Notes: generated from the sequence alone by a model not told the origin. Positions 1 to 8,548 are shown, counted from the first letter of the stretch. The stretch is DNA of 38,748 nt from Rhodospirillales bacterium (GCA_013203595.1 JABMNT010000159.1:1-38748); one strand, 5' to 3'. A program made the numbers and translations.

Positions 1-402
1 GCCCGCAACCGGTCTGCCAGCTGCCGTATTCCCTTTGCCACCAACCCGAAAGGCAAGCGTGTCGAAGTGCGTTTCCCTGATGCCCTGGCCAACCCGTATC
101 TGGCCTTCTCGGCAATGATGATGGCTGGCCTTGACGGCATCCAGAACAAGATCAATCCAGGCGACGCCATGGACAAGGACCTCTATGATCTGCCGCCCGA
201 AGAACTGGCGGAAGTGCCGACGGTATGTGGCTCCCTGCGCGAAGCCATTGATTCCATGAACGAAGACCGGGAGTTTCTGACGAAGGGCGATGTGTTCAGC
301 GATGACCAGCTGGACGCCTATGCCGAGCTCAAGATGGAAGAGGTCCATACCTTCGAACATGCACCGCATCCGGTCGAGTACAAGATGTACTACTCGGCTT
401 AA
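1..402 (+). CDS. glnA: Glutamine synthetase type I, C-terminal part (5' end outside window)
   Basis: Glutamine synthetase makes glutamine from glutamate, ammonia and ATP in the cytoplasm. The reading frame is open from base 1, so only the last 133 residues are present. It begins with the conserved NRSASCRIP stretch of the active-site region, followed by RFPD and [16 protein letters not shown], all typical of GlnA. The motif DLYDLPPEE (tyrosine codon at 184-186) matches the adenylylation-site region of GlnE-regulated GSI-beta enzymes, so post-translational control by adenylylation is likely (inferred from the family). The frame stops at TAA 400-402 and a strong hairpin terminator follows, so glnA is the last gene of its transcript. 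Confidence 0.97.
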   Translation, partial: ARNRSASCRIPFATNPKGKRVEVRFPDALANPYLAFSAMMMAGLDGIQNKINPGDAMDKDLYDLPPEELAEVPTVCGSLREAIDSMNEDREFLTKGDVFSDDQLDAYAELKMEEVHTFEHAPHPVEYKMYYSA

Positions 403-735
403 CCATACGTGTTTGGTAAACAACAAAACGAAAGAATTTTCGCTGGACTTATAAATGAATTGAAAAAATTCAGGTCGGTATAACCAGGGCTTCCAGGTAA
501 TGCGGCTAACAGCAAAACCGTATCCCTAATTACCAATGTCCAGCGTTGCCTAAGGTAATGCCCCGCCAGGAAACTGTGCGGGGCATTTTTTTGACTTTCA
601 ACCGCCAACAAACCCGGCACGGTTCAGGAAAAGGCGGTTTATCCATTCATCCCGCTATGGTGTATTAACCTGCATTAATATTCGCGAGAGGAGAAAACTG
701 TTCACCAGTTCTCGTTAATGTGTTAAGTCTGATCC
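403..735. other. Intergenic region between glnA and the LysE-type exporter
   Basis: This 333-base stretch holds no convincing gene. Its left part is AT-rich, the middle carries the glnA terminator (557-592), and the right part is the leader of the exporter gene. Just upstream of that gene, roughly 690-715, GAGA...ACTG and CAGTTCTC can pair imperfectly around a short loop. I see no strong ribosome binding site or clear sigma70 promoter for the exporter. Confidence 0.6.
557..592 (+). terminator. Rho-independent terminator of glnA
   Basis: A perfect 10-bp stem (AATGCCCCGC at 557-566 pairing with GCGGGGCATT at 578-587) encloses an 11-base loop and runs into seven consecutive T (586-592). It lies 155 bases after the glnA stop codon on the same strand. 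Confidence 0.9.
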
Positions 736-1377
736 ATGAACCAATTATACGAGTATCTGCCCGGACTCCTGCTTGTGTATGCCGCTTTCGGGCTTGGTCT
801 GCTGACTCCGGGACCGAATATCCTGGCGGTGGTTGGCACCTCCATGGCCGTCGACCGAAGATCAGGTATGGCATTGGCGGTCGGTGTTGCCGTCGGCACC
901 CTGCTGTGGGCGTTACTGACGGTGATCGGTCTTTCCGCCTTTCTTGCCGCCTTTGCCTCGGCGTTTTTTATGCTGAAAATAGCCGGCGGCTTGTATCTGC
1001 TCTGGTTGGCCTACAAGATTTTTCGCTCGGCCTCCGCATCCTCCCCCCTGGAATTCAGTACAACCCCGGGTAACAGACCCCAGGCCCTTGGCTACATGCT
1101 TCGGGGTCTGCTTATCCAGATGTCGAACCCGAAGGCGGCCCTGGCCTGGTTTGCCATCCTTCCCCTGTGTATCAATGCAGATGCCCCGCTGTGGGTCTGG
1201 GCTGCTGTGGTTGCCGGCACAACTTCGATGTCCATCGTCGGTCACTTAAGTTATGCGATCGCCTTTTCAACACCACCTGCCATAGCCGTTTTTCAAAAGT
1301 CCCGCCGCCTGGTCCTGTCCGGACTGGGTGCGTTTTTCACCTTCGCCGGCCTCAAGCTGCTGCTCAGCAATATGTGA
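736..1377 (+). CDS. LysE/RhtB family amino-acid (or small metabolite) exporter
   Basis: This 213-residue inner-membrane protein belongs to the LysE/RhtB superfamily, which exports amino acids such as lysine, homoserine or threonine. The N-terminal helix is followed by LLTPGPNILAVVGTSM, the hallmark G-P-N region of the family. The rest is mostly hydrophobic, consistent with about six membrane segments, and the length is normal. The substrate cannot be read from the sequence. The ATG start has no strong Shine-Dalgarno sequence in front of it. It stands alone between the glnA terminator and a convergent histidine kinase gene. Confidence 0.9.
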   Translation: MNQLYEYLPGLLLVYAAFGLGLLTPGPNILAVVGTSMAVDRRSGMALAVGVAVGTLLWALLTVIGLSAFLAAFASAFFMLKIAGGLYLLWLAYKIFRSASASSPLEFSTTPGNRPQALGYMLRGLLIQMSNPKAALAWFAILPLCINADAPLWVWAAVVAGTTSMSIVGHLSYAIAFSTPPAIAVFQKSRRLVLSGLGAFFTFAGLKLLLSNM

Positions 1378-1439
1378 AACCAGTCCGGTGGCGAGCCAAC
1401 CTTTGGCCACCCCCGCATGGCGACAGGCCTTCCAGGCGC

Positions 1440-3245
1440 TCAGATGGGAAGCGAAGACTGGCTTCCAACCCTGCCCATAGGCAGCGTTACCGTCACAACG
1501 GTTCCCCTGTCCTGGTCACTTTCCAGAACAAGGGTTCCGCCGTGAAGTTCGACCAGGGATTTGACAATGGCAAGTCCCAGCCCCGTTCCCTGCTGGGTTT
1601 TGTAGGAGTTGGTTTCTGACCTGACAAAGGGGTTGGTAATGGTCGCCAGTTTATTCTTCGGAATACCAATTCCGGTATCTCTGATGCTGATAACATGACA
1701 GCCATTTAACAGGGCAACGCTCAGCGTTACCTGTCCGTCCCGGGGTGTGAACTTTGCCGAATTGCTGAGCAAATTCAAAACAACCTGCTTGAAGGCCCTG
1801 CGGTCAACAAAAAGCGGCGGCAGGTTTTCAGGAATGTCGGTTAAAAATGCAGCCCCGTTCTGAAATTTAGATTCAATAGCCAATTTTATGCATTCCTGGA
1901 TAACCGGCTCGATTGCCAGAAGTTCCTTGTGCAAAATCAGTTTTCCCTGCTCGACGACTGAGAGATCAAGGATGTCATTAATCAGTTCCAACAGGTGTTG
2001 ACTACTGAGTTGTATATCCGTTGCATACTGGACATAGACAGCATTATCGATCGCCCCCAGACGCTGATGTCTGATCATATCCGAAAATCCGATAACCGCA
2101 TTCAGCGGTGTCCGCAATTCATGGCTCATATTGGCAAGAAATTCCGATTTGCTGCGATTGGCTGCAAGGGCCTGACGGGAAGCCACCTCAAGCGCCGTGT
2201 TAGCGGAATCTATCCGTTCCAGCATATGGTTAAAAGCATGCGTGAGATCTCGGGTCTCGCGAAGATGTAAACGGCGGCTATCAGGCACCCGCAAAGTCAT
2301 GTCGCCATCGGCGACACGCATCGCGATATCGGCGATATTGCTGAGGGGCCGGGCCAGCATCCCCGACAGCCACCAACTGATTGCGATCGCGATCACAATG
2401 CCAACCGCCGCGATCGCAACCCCGACGAGCCGCAGACCATTGGATTTATCGACCAGTTCCTGGTAGGGCTGGGGAATCATCACCCCCCAACCGGTGCGGG
2501 GAACCACATTATATCCAGCCACCATTTGCGCCTTCGCCGCCGGTGAAAAAAACTGGATAACGCCGGTCTCGCCCTGGATCATTTTGCGGACAACACTCAG
2601 GCCGGAGATGTCTTTCATCTCGGCAACCCAGTCGTCCAGGGGATGGGCGATTATCCGCCCCGTGCTGTCGACAATAGCGGCATGTCCACCACGCCCGAAG
2701 GAGATCGATTTTTGAATTTTTTGCGGGTATTCCGTATCAAGCTCACCGATCGTCATCAACCCGCCGGCATTCGCCCGAACCATGTACAAAGATGGCTGGC
2801 CCGCCTGGTTACGCAGCAAGTCGCTCATGATGAGCATGCCTGGGCTGGCCTGGGCCTGGGCACGAACCGAAGCCAGTGAATGAAAGACCGCAGCCGGAAA
2901 TTGCACCGTTTTCACACAGTCGGCGGCACATTGCAGACGCTGGATATAGCCCTCTGCATCAACAACACAGACGTGCCGGAATCCCATGGTCGAAAGCACT
3001 TCGTGAAAGTCGAACTGCTTACCATCCCCGCTCAGATGGTTGCCGGTGGCCAGAAACACCGACTGCGCATCGCGGATGTATCGGTCCAGGGCGGTGGTTA
3101 AATTGCGCGCGACGAGCAGATGTTTTTCACTTACCGAAGCGACTTCCCGGTCCAGCGACTGCTGCTGTTCCCAGACAGCCAGCAAAGCAACAGGTACAGT
3201 TGAGACCATAATCATCACAACGAATAAGATGGCGCATAATCTCAC
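1440..3245 (-). CDS. Membrane sensor histidine kinase with periplasmic Cache-like domain and HAMP
   Basis: This is a two-component sensor kinase of about 601 residues. Counted from an upstream TTG at 3272, an N-terminal membrane helix (12-34) leads to a periplasmic double-Cache-like region (about 40-275), a second helix (about 281-303), a HAMP linker (about 304-360), a HisKA domain with the H-box SHELRTPLN (His 384), and an HATPase_c domain with the N-box around Asn 500, a DTGIGIP G1 box (532-538) and GTGLGLAIV G2 box. The TTG has no ribosome binding site, whereas the GTG at 3243-3245 is preceded by AAAGGA at good spacing, so that start is preferred. There is no receiver domain and no response regulator next door, so the partner is unknown. 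Cache domains usually bind small molecules such as amino or carboxylic acids; the ligand here is not predictable. Confidence 0.92.
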   Translation of the reverse strand: MRLCAILFVVMIMVSTVPVALLAVWEQQQSLDREVASVSEKHLLVARNLTTALDRYIRDAQSVFLATGNHLSGDGKQFDFHEVLSTMGFRHVCVVDAEGYIQRLQCAADCVKTVQFPAAVFHSLASVRAQAQASPGMLIMSDLLRNQAGQPSLYMVRANAGGLMTIGELDTEYPQKIQKSISFGRGGHAAIVDSTGRIIAHPLDDWVAEMKDISGLSVVRKMIQGETGVIQFFSPAAKAQMVAGYNVVPRTGWGVMIPQPYQELVDKSNGLRLVGVAIAAVGIVIAIAISWWLSGMLARPLSNIADIAMRVADGDMTLRVPDSRRLHLRETRDLTHAFNHMLERIDSANTALEVASRQALAANRSKSEFLANMSHELRTPLNAVIGFSDMIRHQRLGAIDNAVYVQYATDIQLSSQHLLELINDILDLSVVEQGKLILHKELLAIEPVIQECIKLAIESKFQNGAAFLTDIPENLPPLFVDRRAFKQVVLNLLSNSAKFTPRDGQVTLSVALLNGCHVISIRDTGIGIPKNKLATITNPFVRSETNSYKTQQGTGLGLAIVKSLVELHGGTLVLESDQDRGTVVTVTLPMGRVGSQSSLPI

Positions 3246-3494
3246 TTTGGTTCCTTTGTAAGCATGCGACAATAATTCATTGCAAGCGTTCGATGGGACG
3301 ACCTAAAGCTGCCTTTACATTTTTGCCATGGGAATTAATCTATCGATATAGACCGGATGGAAAAGCTGTCCGGGCAAATAATGTGCCCCATTTTTTTCGA
3401 TGTTATCCATCCCTTATAATCAGTCGTGGGCATTGAGTTAGGTTTTCAGACTATAAACCACAGCCATCCACAAACCTAGACGAAAGTATATAGC

Positions 3495-4550
3495 ATGACC
3501 TATCGTTTCGGCATAATTGGTGCGGGCATTATTTCCGAATTCCACGCCAAAGCCATCGCTGCCATGGAAAACGCCGAACTGGTCGCCGTTTATGGACGGC
3601 GGATCGAGCAGGCAGAGACCGTTGCCCAAGCCCATAAGTGCGCCGCCTATGCCGATTACGACGCGTTCCTGGCCCACGAAGGGCTCGATATTGTCACCAT
3701 CTGCACACCGAGCGGTGCCCATCTTGAACCCGTTGAACGCGCAGCCAGGGCGGGCAAGCATATCATCTGTGAAAAACCCCTGGAAGTAACAACTGAGCGG
3801 GTGGATCAGATGATCGCCGCCTGCGCCGCCAACAAGGTCATGCTGGCAGGGATTTTCCCGCGCCGCTTCAATCGGGCGACCGGTCTCCTGAAGCAGGCCA
3901 TCGACGACGGCCGCTTTGGCAAAATCAACATGGCAGACGCCTATGTGAAATGGTGGCGAACCCAGGACTACTACGACAGCGGCGCCTGGCGCGGCACCTG
4001 GGACCTGGATGGCGGCGGGGCGCTGATGAACCAGTCCATCCATACCATTGATTTGCTGCTGCATGTCATGGGAGACGTTAAGTCGGTGCGCGCCGAAACC
4101 CGGCTGGTCGCCCATCGCGGGATCGAAGTGGAAGATACCGCCGTTGCCATGCTGGAGTTCAAATCCGGCGCCCTCGGTGTGATCCAGGGCTCGACCGCCT
4201 GCTGGTCGGCGGCGGGCCATCCGGCCGAGGTTCATATTACCGGCTCGAAAGGTTCCGTGTTCATGACCGATGACAAGTTCCGGGTCTGGGAGTTCCAGGA
4301 TGCGCGGCCTGAAGATGCGGATATCCGGCGCGATTATGGTTTGGGCCAGGCAACGGCCGGGGCCGGCGCCGCCGACCCGGCGGCCATCGATTTCCGCTGG
4401 CACCAGAAAAACTTTGAAGATGCCGTCCAGGCCCTGGCTGAAGGCCGCGCAGCGGCCATTGACGGCCATGAAGGGCGGCGCTCGATCGCCCTGCTCAACG
4501 CCATCTACCGGTCCGCCGCTGAGGGCGGTGAACGCCAGCAGGTCGAATAA
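3495..4550 (+). CDS. Gfo/Idh/MocA family NAD(P)-dependent oxidoreductase
   Basis: A 351-residue cytosolic dehydrogenase of the Gfo/Idh/MocA family, whose members oxidise or reduce sugars, inositols and related polyols with NAD(P). The Rossmann fold begins at residue 4 with FGIIGAGIISEFHA, and the conserved EKP motif that positions the cofactor and substrate is at residues 93-95 (CEKPLEV). The C-terminal half has the typical alpha/beta substrate domain, including GGGALMNQSIHTIDLL. It opens a co-directional run: the cupin gene begins one base after its stop codon, followed by a TIM-barrel isomerase and an SDR. That context suggests a pathway for an unusual sugar or cyclitol. The exact substrate is unknown. 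Confidence 0.92.
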   Translation: MTYRFGIIGAGIISEFHAKAIAAMENAELVAVYGRRIEQAETVAQAHKCAAYADYDAFLAHEGLDIVTICTPSGAHLEPVERAARAGKHIICEKPLEVTTERVDQMIAACAANKVMLAGIFPRRFNRATGLLKQAIDDGRFGKINMADAYVKWWRTQDYYDSGAWRGTWDLDGGGALMNQSIHTIDLLLHVMGDVKSVRAETRLVAHRGIEVEDTAVAMLEFKSGALGVIQGSTACWSAAGHPAEVHITGSKGSVFMTDDKFRVWEFQDARPEDADIRRDYGLGQATAGAGAADPAAIDFRWHQKNFEDAVQALAEGRAAAIDGHEGRRSIALLNAIYRSAAEGGERQQVE

Positions 4551-4551
4551 C

Positions 4552-4881
4552 ATGCAGCTGACCGACATCCCCTTTGGCCAGACCGACTGGTCAACAATTG
4601 AGAGAACCGAACACCGTGGCGAAACCGGTCTCGCCTACTGGCAGACCCGCACCTTCGGTCCGGTCCGCGTCCGCATGGTCACCTATACAGCCGGATACCT
4701 GGCCGACCACTGGTGCCAGAAAGGCCATATCCTGCTCTGCCTCGAAGGCCAGTTGGATACCGAACTGGCCGACGGCCGCCGGTTCACACTCAAGCCCGGG
4801 ACCAGCTATCAGGTTGCCGACGGAGCCGAAGCCCACCGCTCATCGACAGCCACGGGGGCAAAATTGTTTATTGTTGATTAG
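4552..4881 (+). CDS. Small single-domain cupin protein (DHWC...KGH type)
   Basis: A 109-residue protein with one cupin beta-barrel. The ATG at 4552 lies one base after the stop of the preceding dehydrogenase gene, so the two are probably translationally coupled. The first cupin motif region reads ADHWCQKGH, followed by a LEGQL strand and a GTSYQVADGAEAHRS segment, the usual place of the second cupin motif. It matches my memory of the small family named after its DHCW motif. Function is unknown; such cupins often bind a metal and act as isomerases or as ligand-binding accessory proteins in sugar pathways. Confidence 0.85.
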   Translation: MQLTDIPFGQTDWSTIERTEHRGETGLAYWQTRTFGPVRVRMVTYTAGYLADHWCQKGHILLCLEGQLDTELADGRRFTLKPGTSYQVADGAEAHRSSTATGAKLFIVD

Positions 4882-4948
4882 CCTTGTCTGATAATCAGCG
4901 CCGTCAACGCAATAACGCCCATGGATCACCGAAGGAGCCACAACAGAT

Positions 4949-5824
4949 ATGTATTTAACCGGCTTTGCCGACGAAGCGGCACAGGATCTGGCGGGGCAGA
5001 TCAAGGCGACCCGGGAACTGGGATGGAACGCCATTGAATCGCGTGGCATCGATGGCAGCAATATTCATGATATTTCAGATGCCGCCTTCGCACGCGCCTG
5101 CGAGCAGCTTGACCAGTCCGGAGTTCGGATCAATTGCTTTGGCTCGACCATTGCCAATTGGGGCAAACGGATCGAGGACCCGTTCGAAATCACCCTGGAA
5201 GCCGTTTCCCGGGCCCTTCCCCGCATGCAGCGCCTGGGCACCCGGCTTATCCGCATCATGAGCTATGCACCGCGCAACGCCGCCGACCAGATGACCGGGG
5301 AACGGTTCCGGCGCCTGACCGAAATCAGCCGCCGTTTCCTTGATGCCGGGATCACACCGGTTCATGAAAACTGCATGAACTTTGGCGGCATGAGTTGGCA
5401 ACACAGCCTGCAACTGATCGAAGCCGTACCCGGATTGAAGCTGGTCTATGACACAGGAAATCCGGTCATTACCAGAGACTGGTCGACCGGTGGAACGGAT
5501 TACCAGGACCCCTGGGTGTTTTACCGGAACATCAAGGACCATATCGCCTATGTCCATATCAAGGATGTGGTAAGGCGGGACGGGCGCGACGTCTATACCT
5601 ATCCCAATGAAGGCGACGGGCGTATCGGCGATGTCCTGGCAGATTTAAAAGCCAGCGGCTATGATGGCGGAATATCCATAGAGCCGCACATGGCCAGCGT
5701 CTTTCACGATCCCGACGCCGGTCGCGCCGATGCACAGGAAAGTTACGCGACCTATATCACCTACGGCCACCGGCTGATGGCAATGCTTGATGAAATTGGC
5801 TGGGCATGGCAAAGATTTGCCTGA
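4949..5824 (+). CDS. Sugar phosphate isomerase/epimerase (xylose isomerase-like TIM barrel)
   Basis: A 291-residue protein of the AP-endonuclease-2/xylose-isomerase-like TIM-barrel family, which isomerises or epimerises sugars and keto-inositols. Candidate metal ligands sit at the usual strand ends: Glu in PVHENC, Asp in VYDTGN, His in VHIKDV and Glu in SIEPHM. The ATG has AAGGAG about 11 bases upstream. It lies 67 bases after the cupin gene in a run that also contains a Gfo/Idh/MocA dehydrogenase. That pairing is typical of inositol- or rare-sugar-degrading modules. The specific substrate is not evident. Confidence 0.9.
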   Translation: MYLTGFADEAAQDLAGQIKATRELGWNAIESRGIDGSNIHDISDAAFARACEQLDQSGVRINCFGSTIANWGKRIEDPFEITLEAVSRALPRMQRLGTRLIRIMSYAPRNAADQMTGERFRRLTEISRRFLDAGITPVHENCMNFGGMSWQHSLQLIEAVPGLKLVYDTGNPVITRDWSTGGTDYQDPWVFYRNIKDHIAYVHIKDVVRRDGRDVYTYPNEGDGRIGDVLADLKASGYDGGISIEPHMASVFHDPDAGRADAQESYATYITYGHRLMAMLDEIGWAWQRFA

Positions 5825-5848
5825 ATTAAAATTTCAAGGGGGAAGACA

Positions 5849-6748
5849 ATGAAGGTATTCATAATCGGTGCATCCGGCTATATCGGCGGCTCCGTTGCCG
5901 CCGGGCTGATTGCAAAGGGGCACGACGTGCTCGGGCTGGTGCGCTCGCCCGACCGGGCCGACCAGGTCCGCGCGCTGGGCATCGAGCCGCTGTTGGGTGA
6001 TCTTGACAGCGCCGACGTGCTGACCGCCGGCGCGCAGCAGGCAGACGCCGTGATCAATGCCGCCAGCGCCGAACACAAGGCCTCGGTGGACACCCTGCTG
6101 GCCGCCCTGGCCGGCAGCCGCAAGACCCTGATACAGACCGGCGGATCGAGCATTATCGCGGATTTGTCGGAAGGTCATGGCAATGGCACCATCTATGATG
6201 AAGACACCCCGTTCACTCCCCTGCCCGGCCGCGCCACCCGGGTCGCCATCGGCCAGCAGGTCCTGGAAGCCGCCGATCAGCATATCCGGACCCTGGTCAT
6301 TGCCCCGACCCTGATTTATGGCCACGGCAGTGGTGTCAATCCCGACAGCATTCAAATCCCCTGGCTTATTGATCTGGCGAAAAAGCATGGCTGCGCGCGC
6401 CACATCGGACCGGGCGAAAATGTCTGGGCCAACGTGCATATCGATGATCTGGTCGATCTCTATCTGCTGGCCCTGGAGAAAGCCCCGGCCGGCGCCTTCT
6501 ATTATGCGGAGAACGGCGAAAACTCCATGCGCGAGGTCTGCCAGGTGATCAACGAAGTCTACGGATTGGCCGGGCCGCCACAGTCCATGACCATCGCCGA
6601 AGCGGCCGAAATCTGGGGCGACGGGGCAGCCAATTACACCATGGGCTCAAACAGCCGGGCGCGCGCCAAACGTGCCCGCGCCGAGCTCGGCTGGGCGCCG
6701 CACCGGCCGTCGCTGATTGACGTTCTGCGCAGCTCCGCGGCCACATAA
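5849..6748 (+). CDS. NAD(P)-dependent epimerase/dehydratase-like protein (atypical extended SDR)
   Basis: A 299-residue Rossmann-fold protein beginning with the dinucleotide-binding motif IIGASGYIGG at residues 5-14. The overall layout follows extended short-chain dehydrogenases, with a WANVHIDDLVDLYLLALEKA segment near residue 190. The canonical catalytic Tyr-x-x-x-Lys is not visible at its expected position; that region reads RATRVAIGQQVLEA. It may therefore be an NmrA-like or otherwise atypical member with a changed chemistry. It follows the isomerase gene by 24 bases, with GGGGGA before the ATG, and is probably in the same operon. Confidence 0.85.
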   Translation: MKVFIIGASGYIGGSVAAGLIAKGHDVLGLVRSPDRADQVRALGIEPLLGDLDSADVLTAGAQQADAVINAASAEHKASVDTLLAALAGSRKTLIQTGGSSIIADLSEGHGNGTIYDEDTPFTPLPGRATRVAIGQQVLEAADQHIRTLVIAPTLIYGHGSGVNPDSIQIPWLIDLAKKHGCARHIGPGENVWANVHIDDLVDLYLLALEKAPAGAFYYAENGENSMREVCQVINEVYGLAGPPQSMTIAEAAEIWGDGAANYTMGSNSRARAKRARAELGWAPHRPSLIDVLRSSAAT

Positions 6749-6807
6749 TCGTGGCATTTCCCCTGAGCGCTATTGAAGCCCGGCGTCTCGCGGCATAGAC
6801 TGCGCCA

Positions 6808-6843
6808 GCTTTTTGCAGACGGTTTTTCCGGCCTGCAAAAAGC
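6808..6843. other. Perfect 11-bp inverted repeat upstream of the PhyH-like gene
   Basis: GCTTTTTGCAG at 6808-6818 is perfectly complementary to CTGCAAAAAGC at 6833-6843, with a 14-base loop. It lies between the SDR gene and the dioxygenase gene. There is no T-run after the right arm, so it is not a textbook rho-independent terminator. It could be an mRNA hairpin, a processing site or a regulator-binding site. It covers an in-frame TTG (6813) that would otherwise be a possible start for the next gene. Confidence 0.6.
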
Positions 6844-6863
6844 CGGCCCTGTCGCTTTTACAA

Positions 6864-7637
6864 ATGGTTGAAACTGAGATGCTGAACACGCCGAGCCTTA
6901 CCCCTGAGCAGATCAGGAGCTTTGAAGATGACGGTTTTCTGGTCGTCAGGGGGGCTTTCTCGCCTGCCGAAATGACCTCCTTCAGCACCTGGACCGACGA
7001 GGTTCTGGCGCTGCCGGAGGAGACCGGCCGGCACTGGGTCTACCATGAGAAAAGCCTGCATGGTGACGGCGCCAATCTGGTCAGCCGGATCGAAAACATA
7101 ACCCCCTTTCATGACGGATTTCGGCAGATGACCGAGGCCTTGCGCCGCCCGGTCGGCCAGCTGCTCGGTGAAGACGCCGTTTTGTTCAAGGAAAAGGTCA
7201 ATTTCAAGATGCCCGGTGGCGACGGTTTCAAACCCCACCAGGACAGCCAGGCCGGTTGGGACGCTTATGCCGATTTTTTCATCAGCGTGCTGGTCAGCAT
7301 CGATGCCTCGACACCCGAAAATGGCTGCCTGCAAATCTGCGGCGGGCACCACAAACGGGGCCTGTTCAAATCCTGGGAACCGCTGTCCGATGCCGATATG
7401 GCGGACATGAATTTTGTGAATGTGGAAACCCGACCCGGTGACATGGTGTTTTTCGATTGTTTTGCCCCGCATCGTTCAGAACCGAACCTGAGCGACAAGA
7501 TCCGGCGGATTTATTATGCCACCTATAACCGCAAATCGGCGGGCGATCACTTAACCCGGTATTATGCCGACAAATACAAAAACTACCCACCCGACATCGA
7601 CCGCGAGCAGGGCAAGGCCTATGTGTTCCGGGTCTGA
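6864..7637 (+). CDS. Phytanoyl-CoA dioxygenase (PhyH) family Fe(II)/2-oxoglutarate oxygenase
   Basis: A protein of about 257 residues in the PhyH family, non-haem iron oxygenases that hydroxylate small molecules using 2-oxoglutarate. The metal triad is visible as HQD in FKPHQDSQAGWD and a distal His in FAPHRSEPN, followed by an RR pair suitable for binding 2-oxoglutarate. The N-terminal LTPEQIRSFEDDGFLVVRGAF is typical. I prefer the ATG at 6864 (or the one at 6879), because the longer frame from TTG 6813 starts inside a perfect hairpin. It lies downstream of the sugar-like module and just before an EamA transporter. Its substrate is unknown. Confidence 0.88.
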   Translation: MVETEMLNTPSLTPEQIRSFEDDGFLVVRGAFSPAEMTSFSTWTDEVLALPEETGRHWVYHEKSLHGDGANLVSRIENITPFHDGFRQMTEALRRPVGQLLGEDAVLFKEKVNFKMPGGDGFKPHQDSQAGWDAYADFFISVLVSIDASTPENGCLQICGGHHKRGLFKSWEPLSDADMADMNFVNVETRPGDMVFFDCFAPHRSEPNLSDKIRRIYYATYNRKSAGDHLTRYYADKYKNYPPDIDREQGKAYVFRV

Positions 7638-7666
7638 TCTGCGCATCCGGGCCGGGCAGTAGGCCT

Positions 7667-8515
7667 CTGGATCCGCTTGTTCTCATCCTCGTCCTGACGG
7701 CGGCGGTCCTGCATGCGTCGTGGAACGCAATGGTCAAAAGCGGCGGCGATCCGTGGTTACGCATGGGCACAACAATTGCCACCGCCGGGGTTATCGGGCT
7801 GGCCTTTACGCCGTTTTTCGAGCTTCCCGACCGCGCCGCCTGGCCTTATATCGCCATCTCGATCGCCATTCATCAGGTCTATTTCGTCAGTGTCTGTCTG
7901 GGTTACCGGTTTGGCGATTTATCGCAGGTCTACCCGATCCAGCGCGGTATCGCGCCGTTGCTGGTTGCCGTTGGCGGCTACTATTTTGCCAATGAGTATT
8001 TAAATACCCAGGGCATGATCGCAGTCGCCCTGATCAGCCTGGCAATTCTCAGTCTGGCCCTGGGCTCCAATCTGCGTCTGACCGCTGGTCCGGCCGTTCC
8101 CATCGCCCTGTTCACAGGCGCGCTGATTGCCGCCTATACGGTGGTTGATGGCCTGGGTGGCCGTCTGGCCGGCGATATTTTCGGCTATATTGCCTGGTTG
8201 TCGGCGCTGGAAGCGCTGCCGTTCAGCCTGCTGGTCCTGTGGATGGTCCGGCGCAAGCCACGGGCGGCCAACCGACGTCACATCCTGACCGGTATCGGTG
8301 GCGGTGCGCTGGCCTTTCTTGCCTATGGCCTGGTGATCTGGGCCATGAGCCTGACCCATCTGACCTATGTCTCGGCACTCAGAGAGACCAGCGTCATTCT
8401 GGCCGCCTGGATGGGCAGCCGTCTGCTCGGCGAGCCCTTTGGCCGCTATCGGATTATCGCTGCCAGCCTGGTCGCGGCGGGAGTCCTGATGCTGCAGATC
8501 AGCGAAGCCGGCTAA
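7667..8515 (+). CDS. EamA/DMT superfamily transporter, start codon non-canonical or lost
   Basis: A drug/metabolite transporter-type inner-membrane protein with about ten predicted helices in two EamA repeats. The first in-frame ATG is at 7730, but the frame is open upstream and encodes a family-like first helix ending in HASWNAMVK, beginning LDPLVLILVL at a CTG codon (7667). No in-frame ATG, GTG or TTG was found for that extension. The real start may be CTG, or a start codon may have been lost by mutation or sequencing error. With ATG 7730 the product is 261 residues and lacks most of helix 1; with CTG 7667 it is 282. It follows the dioxygenase gene by 29 bases and may move that pathway's substrate or product. 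Confidence 0.82.
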   Translation: MDPLVLILVLTAAVLHASWNAMVKSGGDPWLRMGTTIATAGVIGLAFTPFFELPDRAAWPYIAISIAIHQVYFVSVCLGYRFGDLSQVYPIQRGIAPLLVAVGGYYFANEYLNTQGMIAVALISLAILSLALGSNLRLTAGPAVPIALFTGALIAAYTVVDGLGGRLAGDIFGYIAWLSALEALPFSLLVLWMVRRKPRAANRRHILTGIGGGALAFLAYGLVIWAMSLTHLTYVSALRETSVILAAWMGSRLLGEPFGRYRIIAASLVAAGVLMLQISEAG

Positions 8516-8548
8516 CCCCGTCCAGCCGGGGCCATACGGCTTGCACCG

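Noticed and set aside
3372-3397. GGGCA...TGCCC stem followed by seven T
   Set aside because: Only a 5-bp stem, and no plus-strand gene lies directly upstream to be terminated, since the kinase reads the other way.
3438-4568. 376-codon open frame antisense to the Gfo/Idh/MocA gene
   Set aside because: It mirrors a real gene with clear family motifs; its own translation shows no recognisable domain and has biased composition.
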